Shown: positions 10,974 through 22,900 of the stretch, one piece after another
Numbering within the stretch: the first letter of the stretch is position 1
Layout: every line of letters starts with the position of its first letter
DNA from: Asterochloris sp. CNOR1
Taxonomy: Eukaryota; Chlorophyta; Trebouxiophyceae; Trebouxiales; Trebouxiaceae
Reading direction: 5' to 3'
Length of the DNA: 64,000 nucleotides
Assembly: GCA_963969365.1 (NCBI GenBank)
Contig: OZ017762.1
Coordinates: 310,001 to 374,000, forward strand
The notes under the pieces: generated by a model
Seen by the model: only the letters and a program-made list of their open reading frames with translations
What the model was told of the DNA's origin: nothing
The model's database searches: none
Program-made: the position numbers and the translations under genes

Positions 10974-13900
10974 CTACAAAGGTGCAGCTGTGCCAGAAAG
11001 GTGCACATAGACGTTGGCGCTTGGTTTCGCGGTTATTGCAAAGTGGCCCCGGGGGAGCTCTGCAGCCTGTTGGGCCCAGTACGTAACAATGGGAGAAATA
11101 TCTAATCGGGGTATCTGGGTGCTTTCATCTACAGCCTCTTCCTGACCTGCATTGAGGTGTCGCTGTTTGGGTGCTGGGCGGAGTGGCACTGGACACGACC
11201 AGAGTCACACCCACATGCACACGCAGCCAGAGCTGCGCCTTGCCAACATGAGCGGGGAGGGCATGGCAGGCAGGAGTTGAGGCAGATGCCTGGCTGCAGA
11301 TAATGCACTGCCAAGGCCACAGGCAGATGAGACGCTTGCAACATACCAAAACGCCTCACCTTGTGTGGCTAACACGAGGGCGTGGCCCACCCGCTGGCTT
11401 GCCTGCTGCAGCCTCTGGTCTCCTTCCTGGGCCATGACTGACAGGCGCTTGGCTGCACCCTCCAGAGCTTCCCTCCCCAGTGCTGGCTGGTAGGGCAGAG
11501 ACATGGAGGCCAGAGCCAGCACGGCTGCCTCTCCAGCGGGGAACTCTGAAGTGATGTTGCGCACCAGGGCTGTGTCCAGCTGCAGGACAGAGAGAGGCGG
11601 TCAGCGTTATGGGGCAGCTGGCATGGCTGCCTCATGGACAGCAAGGGGAATGCAAGCAGGGGACTCGGCTGTGAGTGTACACCCCAGGGCCAAGACCATC
11701 TGCACAGCAGAGACTACAGTGGGCTGAATGGAGCACCAGTAAGTCTATGCCGTCACAGCTGCCTCTCCCTCCTGTGAGTGCAGCTGTGTACACACGCCAG
11801 GGCCGCCGCCATCTGCACAGCAGAGAGACACGATAGCTGTGTTGCTGCATGCAGTCATCCTGCTGGACCAGCTGTACAGAGCAACTTACGAGGAAGCAGC
11901 TGGGGTGACTGGGAAGGTGCATGGCGCCTCCGCAACTCCAAAGCAAACATGCTCGTGCATGCTACATAGAGATCTGTGAGACAACCAACAAGCTGGACAG
12001 ACATGCGCTACCAATCCACAGCCAGTCAGGAGCCTGAGCTGTGAAAGGCATGTCAAAGACTGGACCTGCATGCGCCAACGGTCCCGCGCAAGGCATGACC
12101 CTGAACTTTTTTGCAGTGTGCCTGAAGCGGCTCAGCACAGCATAGACAACAGGCTGTCAGCTGTGCAGCCCAAGTCTGCAAACAAAGAGGCCTCAGCAAG
12201 GTTACAAAGTCACGGCTGCCATGAGAAGGAAAGTGTCCATTGCAGTGATGCAGGCTGGCAACGCACAACCCTCTGCTGACCAGAAAGGCAACTTGCTTTG
12301 CCATCTGAACAAGGGGAAAGATCTGCATCAGCAGCACATCTGCTGGCAGTGACAGACCTGCACATCGCCTGAAGCTGTGGCTGCTGCCGCAGTGGGCCCC
12401 ATGCATGAGGTGTAAGTGGCTTGAACACCACAAACTCCTAAGCAACCCAGCAGGGCCATTCCAGCATCTGGGCCTGCGCCTGCCTTTGCTGCCAGTATGT
12501 GCAGAATATAGGCTATAGACATGTCAGAGCGCGCGTTTGACACAGCTATGAAGTCAATGACACAAACTCCTGAGCACCGCACCAAGGCCCCTGTGGCACA
12601 AGCTGTGCCATTGCCTGCCGCCGCGGCCAGATGGCAGCTGTCAGGGCATGCACCTGGCACTGCTATCAAAGTAAAATCCAGAAAACCCTGAGCAACCCTA
12701 CATGGCCCCACCTGCACACGATCTGCGCCGAAGTCTGCTGTCACTGCCAGCGTGGCAGCTGCAAGGGCAGCGTCGTGGGGGCCGGCCACCTCCAGAAGAG
12801 ACAGGAGGTGCTCGAAGCAGGGCTCCTGCAGGGCAGTGCAGTGAGCTTGTTGAGGTGTAGCACTGTGTGGAGTCAGTATTGACGGGCAGCACTGGAGTCA
12901 TCAAGGTGTGGCGAATGAATTTACTAAGCCCTACTTGGGCAGCAGGTGTGAATTCGTTGAGGTTTAGCCCTCTGTGGATTGACCCTGATTAACACCGACA
13001 TGCTGAAGGGGCAACCATTGCTACCTGCCAGCAGTGCTACCTGCCAAGCAATCAGCACCACCTGCCAGCAGTACTACCTGCCAAGCAACAAATGCTACCT
13101 GCCAGCAGTGTTACCTGCCAAGCAACCAGTACCCCGTGCCAGTGCTGCTGCCTGCAAATCTACCAGTGCTCCCTGCCAGCAGTGCTGCCTGCAAACCCAC
13201 CAGTGCTCCCTGCCAGCAGTGCTGCCTGCAGAATGACCAGTGCTCCCTGCCAGTGGTGGTACCAACCACAATGGGCTTTCACCCCTCAGCGCAAAGAGAT
13301 AGCCTGCAGTCCCTGGGAATGCCTTCCCTGCGCCAGGTGCATCAGCACTGGCAGCTGCCCCTGCAAAGGAAGCAGGTCCTGCAAAAATCTCTGCCCTGCT
13401 CGAGCCAACAAGGGCTCCCAGGAGGGCAGCAAGCGACGCAGCAGCAGCAGCAGCTGAAGCAGCAGCCACAGCAGGCCGAGCAGAAGATGTGCTGCATCCG
13501 CTAGCTTGGCCCGCACAATGCCTGGCCCCCGTGACCCAGCAGCAATGTGGCCCATCATGCCGTTTGCGAAAGTGGCCTCCCTGGTGAGCCCGCCCCACCT
13601 CGGCCAGCACCACTGTGGAGGATGTCAGGCACCCAGCAGCAGCTGCAGCCGCAGCAGCAGCAGCAGCATGAGGAGCAGCGCTGCAGCAGCTGTCAGCCTG
13701 GCCCACGCGAAGCCTGCCCTGCAGCCCAGCAGCGATGTGGCCCAGCTCGGCGCCTGCACAAGCAGAGTCCTCAGGAACCCTGCCCCACCTGAGCCAGCAC
13801 CTCCGCAACGGCTCCCCGGGAGGACGCCAGGCAGCCCAGCGCAGCTGTGGCCGCCAGCTTGGCCCTCGAGAACTTGTAGCCCTTCATCACGATGACGTCC

Positions 13901-16900
13901 TCCCCCCGTTCGTACACCAGGTGGGTCGTTGCGCCCGCCTGAGAGGGATCCAGAGCCTGCACGGAGGAGGACATCAGTGTGACATCTACGAAGACAATGT
14001 GAACACATCTGCCAGACAGGGGCCCAGAAGGGTTTCCAAGGGTTTCAGAGGGCCTCCAGGCAGGAAACAGCGCCCAGAGGTGGTTAAGCTGACTGCAGTC
14101 TGAGCTGACGCAAAGACATGTGGCTGGCATCTGCCAGCAGAACATTGGGCACAGGTGGTGGCTGTGGGGGACAGGGTGTTGGTCTGCAGGTTGCAAGGGC
14201 GGGCGTGGGCTGAGGGCGCACACTGCAGCTGCAAGATGATGACATGGCCTGCCCATCATCTGAGCTGCTGGACACAGCAGGCCAAGCAAGAAGTGACCGA
14301 CCAGTGTTAGGGGCTTCCAAGAGGCGCTTTCGCATGATACACAGTGGGGAAGAAGAGCAGAGGGGTCACCTGCTGAGGGGCGCGCATCCCGAGCATGTCA
14401 CACAGCGGCTTCACTGCGTGGGCCGACTCGATGATCTGGCGGTGCTCAGCGTCCAGCGCCAAGCGACTCAGCAGCTCTGCAGCGATGGTGCGGCAGTACC
14501 TGCACCACCACGTGCACATGGCTCTGACAGGTGCTGTCTGCACAGACCGGAAGCCTGCCCACCACTGGCACATGGCTCTGCCTTGACGGGCTGCTGTCTG
14601 CAGCGCAGCTGCAAGCAGCAGGCCTGCCCTTGCAGTACACTGCCTGGTGTGCCAGTGGTGGCCCTAAAACACCAATGACACTTGAAAAGATGGCTGCCTC
14701 TGTGTGCTGGCTGCACCTGCACGTCTCTTGATGAGCAGACAGCCCTACACCTTTGCACCACCTGAGCTGCAGTGCTCACCTCAACATGGCATGCAGGAGC
14801 ACGACAACAGTCGACACGACCTCACACACCATCATTGCTTCGTCTATTTACAGTCCAGCAGTAGCTTGGCAGCCAACAAAGACCACCCCTACCACAGACC
14901 TTGTTTGTGACACCCTTCCTCAGCACCCATCACAGCCACAGCACTCACCAGGTCCTCGCCCACAGCAGCCTGGCAGCAGGCAACACAGCCTCATGCGGAA
15001 TCGTTGTGTTTTGAAGTCAGATCAAGCCCTAGACTCCAGCAGCGGCCTGGCAGCAACCGACACAACCCCACGCGCTATCGTTGCTGTATCATTGCAGACT
15101 CCAGCAGCGGCCTGAATACACCCCAACTGTTGTCCGCACTGCTGCTCCCACTGGTGCGCAGCAGCACCAGCCGCCACTCACCAGCTTTCCGCCTGCAGCA
15201 GCCTGACTGCTGCCGGGACCACCTCACACACCATCATGGCCAGCCTGACGTGCTTGCCCGCAATGGCCAGATTGGTCAGCGTGGCTGCGCAGCTGTACTG
15301 CCCGTCTGCCTGGGCCGTCAAGAGGATCTCGATCAGGACTGGGATGGCTTCAGCATCTACAATGCACATCTGCAGGCACAGGCACAGAATTGAGGGCGTG
15401 TTTGAAGCAGAGTGTGTATGCAGACCGGGACGCTCCAGCATTTGCAGTGCATCTCTGCAGGCACAGGGTCTGAGATTACTCCTCCCGGGTCTGGCCGCTA
15501 TCAGCCATCTGCAGCTACAGTTTCAAGTTTAAGCATGACTGGGGATGGGCAGCACTCGCAAGGCACATTCTACAGCCACAGGCGCAGCGTCAGGTTCATG
15601 GGTCAGGTCACTGGCAGCAGTCATGTTTGCCAGGCTCAACAGAAAAAGCTCACCTTATCCTGAGTGAACTCCATCACCTGCAAAGCATACCCTGCAGCCT
15701 CAAAAGACAGACAACTTTCACAGCTTACCTTGTCTTGGACCCCATTATCTGCACGGCACACCCTGCCAGGCTCAACAGAGGAAAGACTGTCCAAGCTCAC
15801 CTTGTCCTGAGTGGAGCCGAGACTCAGATTGCACAGCGCGCCTGCAGCAGCGCTGGCCAGAGCGACGTGCTGGCGCCCCATCATGTCGACCAGGGCGGGG
15901 ACAGCGCCGCACTGCATGAAGGCTGTGTGGTGCTCCACCTGGAGCGCGAGGGACTGCAGGGCCCCTGCTGCGGCTGTCTGCTGCTGGGGGGAGCCTGCAG
16001 GCAGCAGCACATGCGCGATCAGTACAGCGAGCAACTCAGCCAGAGACCGCTTCTCACAAGCGGGCATGTTGCCTGGCATGGTGCTGTTGCAGCCCGCAGC
16101 TGGTCACAGGCTCAGCAAGCAGGCACCATGCCAATGTCATGATGGGTACTCCTCCGCACACACCTCACAACCGAAAACTGACCCGACTTTCAGCTCCCAA
16201 GGTTGCAATGCAGCAGCCCACTGTCATGCAGAGAGCTCAGCTGCACTCGGCCCTTTCTGTGTGTGTTGACAGCCCCTACCTGAGCCCAGCATGTGCACCA
16301 GGATGGCGGGGATGTGCGAGTTGAGCACCACAGGCGTCAAGTCCTGCCCCTCAGCCGCCAGAGCCTGCAGACGTCAGGCGCGCTGCTGTCAGAGAATCTC
16401 TGGAGCTGGGCCAAAGCAAAGCTGGCAGACATGGGTAATCTTCCTGCAGAGCATTTGACACAAAGAGCTCAAGATGCTGACACCAGCCCTGGAACCTGCA
16501 GCGGAGGGTGCAGTGTCGCAACCCCTGCTGGCGCAGCAACCTGCCGAACTGGCTGTGCGCCAGCTCACTGGTGCATGGGGCTGTGCCCTGCAGAGAAGCA
16601 CCCTTATCTCATGACCAGAAGCAACACGCTGAAGCCGCTGCAGGCCTGCTGCTTTTTAAATGGGGCAGGGCCTCAGCACGTGTCTGCATAGTGCTGGCCA
16701 TGTGAACAGCGACCAGCAGGCGCCACAAAGCAACACAAGTCGAGCTTTGATTGGGTGTGCCCCAAGGCAACCCAGACCAACCTGCATGGCTTCTGCGGCA
16801 GCCTGGCGAGCGTGGCCCACGTTGGAGCGCAGCATCTTTGCCAGAGCCTGGGGCCCTTCGTGACTCATGATGGACTCACAGACTGCGGGGTGACCTTCTG

Positions 16901-19900
16901 CCAGCATGGCCAGTGCAGAGGCAGCAGCATACTGCACTCGCGGCCAGGGGCTCTGCAAGCAGAGCGCGAGCAACTATGGAGGCCAGCATAAGCGTGGGGT
17001 GCCCAACTGCCAGCACAACCATTACAGAGGCAGCAGCACACTGCACTTACGGCCAGGGACTCTGCAAGCAGAGCGCAAGTGATTATGAAGGCCAGCAACA
17101 TAAGCGTGGGGTGCCCCACAGTGCCAGCATGGCGGGTGCAGCATACTTCACTGCACTTCTGGCAAGGGGCATGCAAACATGTATGCCCTTGAATCAGATG
17201 TCAGCAGAGCTCAGCACGCAGGTTGACCATGCCAGAGCACGTACAGGGTCTGGCCACAGTAGGATCTCAGATCAAAAGGAGCCGCCAGGTGAGAACCTGT
17301 ATTGCCATGTCCCCGCACAGTCAAATGCTCCTCTCTCACACCCTCTCTCTGTGTCTCCGAGCTGAGACTGACACACCAGACCAGTTGCAGGTGAGACTGT
17401 CTTTCTCTCACCTGCAGGGCCAATGTGAGGGGCACAGCCCCCCGCAGCGCAGCCACCCTGTGCTCTGGCTGGCTCCCCAGCGCGAGGTGCCGGAACATGC
17501 GCGCAGTGTGGTACTGCACCTCCTCCGAGGGCTGGGCCAGCAGGGGCAGCAGGCAATCGAGTCCCCTGAGGGTTAGCAGCTGGTTCCGGTTCTTTTGGCT
17601 GGCCAGAGTGAGCTGCTTGAGGGCCTGGGCGCCCGCAGCCTTCACGTGCAGAGGGCTGTGGGGGTACTTCAGGACTGCCAGCAGACCTGGGATGGCGCCA
17701 GCCTGCAGTGCAGACAGGGTTTTGAGAGGTTCTCCACGTTGAAAGTCTGGGCACCCGCAGCCTTACCGTGCAGAGTGGCTGCTGCGCCACATGGCAGCGT
17801 TTTATGAAGCCGCTGTGTTACAGCAGCCCACTCCAGTGCTGATGGTTTCTTGCAACATCTGGGTACACCCACATTGCGTCATGCACAAAGGCACAGCCAA
17901 GTCTCAGGAGGTCCTCCTGTGCAGGAAGTTCTTGTGTGCAGCCACATTGCACCATGCAATTCACACACGCGCACAACCAAGTCTCCCCTGTGCACCTTGG
18001 TTGCGTCATGCAGACACACGCTGTCCAGGCTCAGGTGGCTCACCTGTGCAAGAACGTAGTGTGTGCTGGCACTGTGTGCAACCAGGTATTTGATCACCAC
18101 CACCGCTGCAAACTGGCTCTCGCTGTTGCCGCGGTGGAGGGCCCTCGCGATGGCCTTCAGGTACGAGTCGTGCTGCAGCAGCAGAGCCGGCGGCGTTAGC
18201 AGCTTCTCAGGGACTGTGCTGGAAGGCAGGTATGCACAAAGTGTTCATGCCCAGCCAGCGGACAGGCAGCCTTCGGAGCATCTGAGCATTGCATGCAAGA
18301 GCAGAAAGAACCCAGAAGGTAAGTGAGCAGGCACATTGCGGTCCGCTTGTGAGACCTGGTGCTGGTGCAGCCTGCAGCCAACTCAAGCCAACAATCCTGG
18401 GCAACCTGTGCCTCTGGCTGGAGTACAGGAGAGACATGAATCACTTCCACATATGGCAAGGCATGCAACAAAAAGAGTCCAGGACAGTGGGAGGTTGAGG
18501 AGAAATTAACCTCAACAGCCCACACCAGCTACACCCAATCTGGGACAGCTCATGGCCTGAGGCCGTCTCCTAGCACCACCTGAACCCTCAAAGGTTTATT
18601 GACTAACCTGTGCCAGTGTGGCGCACGCCTGCGACTCCCGTGCAAGGTGGGACAGAGCCCGCATTGCCGCGCCCTGGCACTCCGGCAGCTCTGACTTGAG
18701 CACCCACAAGATGGGCTTGACCAGGCCGCCCCCACCAATAGCACGAGCCTGCGGCACCCCCAGGCTGGCAATGCTGCCAATGAGGGAGGCTGCTGCATAC
18801 CAGCCATCTGGCTGGTCCACCTGTGGCAGCCAGAGGGCAAGAGGGGATTGAGTATGCTGCTGGAATGCAGTCTGGCTTGTCCACCTGTGTGGCAGCCGGA
18901 GGGCAGGAGGGGATTGAGTATGCTGCTGGAATGCAGTCTGGCTTGTCCACCTGTGGCAGCCAGAGGGCAGGAGGAGATTGAGTACGCTGCTGGAATGCAG
19001 TCTGGCTTGTCCACCTGTGGCAGCCAGAGGGCAGGAGGGGATTGAGTATGCTGCTGGAATGCAGTCTGGCTTGTCCACCTGTGTGGCAGCCGGAGGGCAG
19101 GAGGGGATTGAGTATGCTGCTGGAATGCAGTCTGGCTTGTCCACCTGTGTGGCAGCCGGAGGGCAAGAGGGGATTGAGTACGCTGCTGGAATGCAGTCTG
19201 GCTTGTCCACCTGTGTGGCAGCCGGAGGGCAAGAGGGGATTGAGTACGCTGCTGGAATGCAGTCTGGCTTGTCCACCTGTGTGGCAGCCGGAGGGCAAGA
19301 GGGGATTGAGTATGCTGCTGGAATGCAGTCTGGCTTGTCCACCTGTGTGGCAGCCGGAGGGCAAGAGGGGATTGAGTACGCTGCTGGAATGCAGTCTGGC
19401 TTGTCCACCTGTGGCAGCCAGAGGGCAGGAGGGGATTGAGTATGCTGCTGGAATGCAGTCTGGCTTGTCCACCTGTGGCAGCCAGAGCACGATTGGGTAT
19501 AGAGCCATCCTGCAGACCAGCGGTTGGGCTGGTCCCCCTGTGGCAGGCAGAGGGCAAGTGGGACGTGAGCATGCAGCTGACATGCAGTCTGGCTGATCCA
19601 CTTGTGGCCGGCAGGTGGCAAGTGGGTCGATGCCACTCTTGCTTGAATGTGCACAGGCCAGCACAAGTGCGCATGGCAGATGCCACAGCGCGGAATGTAG
19701 GCTGGCAGCTTAAAATCGAGTGAGCAGAGCTGCCAAGCATGGCTACCGGAGAAGTTGGTGGCCCGTCTCCAAAGTTGGGGACTTGGGTTCTTGCAGTCCT
19801 ACCTTGATCAGCCAGAAGGCAGCCCGGATGGCCCCGCGGTGCTGCCGGATCTGGTCTGCCACGTCCTCAGTGTCCAGCGCGCTGCCTGCAGGGCGACATG

Positions 19901-22900
19901 GCAGCGCAAGTCAAGCAGATCGCAGGATGATGGGCGCTGCCTGCAGGAAGAGTTGCAACGTGCATGGGCTTGTTCTTCTTCTTGTGCCTCAGCCGGGTGA
20001 TTTGCTGAGCTCATCTGAGGTGGCAGCGCAAGTCAAGCAGAGGGCAACCCAAGCAGGATGCAGGGCGCTGCCTGCAACAAGAGTTGCATTGTGCAGGGGC
20101 TTCTTCTGCTTGTGCCAGAGCCGGGTGATCAGCTAAGCTCCCTCAGACCCAAGCTGCCTTTGGTGGTGCAGGCACATCTGATCAAAGTGCACCTGGTACG
20201 GTGCCTGCGCCTCAGCTTCATGCATGAGCAATCACATGCAGCCTGGTGCTCTGCTGAGGGCCACATCGCACCCAGGCCCCAGGATCACACGATAAAACAG
20301 GGAACAGTGATGACAATTCCAGAGCACCACTTGGGGAGCTGATGGGGTGGTCGTCTAGCTGGCGGGTGCCCACCATGCCCTCCCCTGCCATGGGAGTTGC
20401 GCTGAGCCTCACCTACAAGCTGATGTGGTGGGTGCCCATCACGCCCTCCTGACTTATGCAGAGGCTCACCTAGAGAGCTTATGTGCTGAGTATTGAGGTG
20501 ATGGGTGCCCATGACGCCCTCCCCCATGCCATGGGACTGATGTACCAGCGCCTGCAGACGACCGGTGTCCATGGCTGTCCCCAGGAGGCCTGAGTCCATC
20601 AGGGAGGACTCGCGGGCTGTTCCCGCTGAGCCATGGTTGGCACTCGAGTCCAGCAGGCCCACCAGGGACCCCGTATCGAGCATGGAGCCTGCAGAGGCAC
20701 GCAATGTGGTCTTGCTTGATACCCCTGAAGCCACTGTGGGTGTCTCCCATAGAACTGGCGGGCGCTCATGTTGACTGCTGTGCCGAACTGAGTGGTCCAG
20801 GATGGAGCCTGCAAGGGCAGCCACAATGTGTGCTTGCTTGACATCCATGAGGCCAGATTGTGGGCGCCTCTCATGGAGTTGACTGCTGCTCCACAGCTAT
20901 TGGTCCAGGATGGAGCCTGCAAGAGCAGCCACAATGCTCCAAGCTGACATGTGGCCATCAGCATGTGGCTACACACCCAGGCTGTGGCAAAAGATGTACA
21001 GGAGCTGCTGAACTGCAGCCAGCACAGACACGAGGCATTCTGAGACGAGCGCAAAGCCTGCGGGGCCAGGCAATGTGTGCTTGATTTTTGTAGTGCATGA
21101 GGCCCATGGGTGCTCGAGCTGAGCCAAGTTTTGCAGGGAGGCTGCAGAGGCGACCACAACGCCATTGGCAAAGACTTGGCCAAGACCTTGTGCGGCCAGA
21201 CCTACAAGCTGTGCCTCAACGGCCATGAGGGCCGCTGGATACAGGGCCTGAATGTGTGTGCCTCCCAAAATCAAGCATGAAAGCTGCAGCAGCAATAACA
21301 AGGCAGGGCTTTGTTGGCCATGAGCCTCGGCTTCTTGCAGGCTGTCAAGGCCACATGGGTGTGCCAGGCAGGCCTGGCCACAGGAGCACAGCCTGAAAGT
21401 TTCGGCCTCTTGCAGGCGACTGCAGCCACAAGGCTGCTGCAAGGGCTGTCAGGCATGCCTGGCCACTGGAGAAGAGGCAGGACAGGGCTCCCGCAGGCCA
21501 GGCGCTGCGCAGGCTCTTTGGTGACCTGTTCTTGCTTTCTGAGCTGCCTGTGCAATGGGTCAGCTGCACAGCACGCACCAACATTTGGCACATCTCCCTG
21601 GCAGCGCATGGGCTGCCGGGACCAGAGGCAGATACAGCTAGCTTGGCTGGCAGCTGCTCTTGACATCCCTCACGCAGCAGTATGCATGTCTCATTGTGTT
21701 GGCAGCCCGCAAGACTGCTTGCGCATGTTGTCCTTCGTCTGCTGTTCTGTGTATGGGGCAACCCAATGGCAGGCCCCAGACCTCAGGCCTGACGCCTGCC
21801 AACCAGCTGCATGGACGATGCAGCAAACACTCCTGAGCCTCATGCTGCAGCAATCCTGGGGCGGTTGCAGACTCAACACAGCCATCTTGCAGCGCACAAA
21901 CCCCGCACCACACCTGGGATGGAGCTCTGGCCGCTTTCCTTCCCTCGCCGCTCCGAGCGGGGCAGCGCGTCCTGTGCAATCTTTTGCAGCGCCTGAGCCA
22001 CGAGTGGCTTCACAGGAGAGGAACCTGCCAGCTGGTGCTCCAGCCACCGCGTCAGGATCTTCAAAATGGCTGCAGCCATGGCTCTGACCTGCATACCAAG
22101 AGACACAAGCCCCTGTCACAGAGGTCATCTACTACCTGCTCAGCAGAGCTCAGCAGCCCTGCTATGTCCGTTATGACCACTGCGTCAGTCAATTGACTGA
22201 TGCAGCAGCTGTCAGCATGGCTGGCAGCTGTGGCTCTTCCAGACACACAATGCCCATGTTGGAGGTTATGACCTGCCTGCTCAGCAAGACTGGAGGCCAC
22301 TTGGTGTGCCAATCACTATGTTGGCCACCTTGAGCCAGACTGCAGCCGTGGCTCTCACCCGCACCACACGAGACATACACTTATTGGGCAGAGGCATATA
22401 TGATGACGATGCAGTCCTGTGATCAGGGAGCAAACCTTCACAACGCCCTTCTGCACAAGGAAGGGAGAGGCAGCAAGGTAGCAGAATGCAGGGGTCCAGT
22501 CCAGCCATGTGCTCTGGGACAAGAAAGGCTGCTTCCACGCACTCCTCCACAAATGACACCAGTCACATGAACAGCCAGCATGCCCTCAGATCTGCATCAG
22601 GATGTTGCTGACCCCCTTATCTTCCCGGATTACCATGCCAGCAGCGTGCTTGAGGAGGCGGACCACACCGATGTCCACCATCCCAGTGAAGGCTGCCTTC
22701 ACTCACTTCTTCCAGAAGTGGCACCCAGTCACATAAATGATAGCCAGCAAGAACAACGTCCCTCCTTACAGCCCTGCTTTCAAGCCCGACTCACCATGTT
22801 ACTGAACCCCTTGTCTTTCCTGATGACCACGCCGGCGGCATGCTTGAGGAAGCGCGACACGCCGACCTCCAGCAAGCCCACAAAGGCTGCCTCCCACTCG

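Noticed and set aside
18805-19500. CRISPR-like regular repeat array
   Set aside because: Units are contiguous with no unique spacers and lie in a eukaryotic intron.
18550-19740. Several 150-390-residue repetitive frames on both strands
   Set aside because: They are products of the 66/64-bp minisatellite in an intron. Units of 64 bp break frame and no domain is present.
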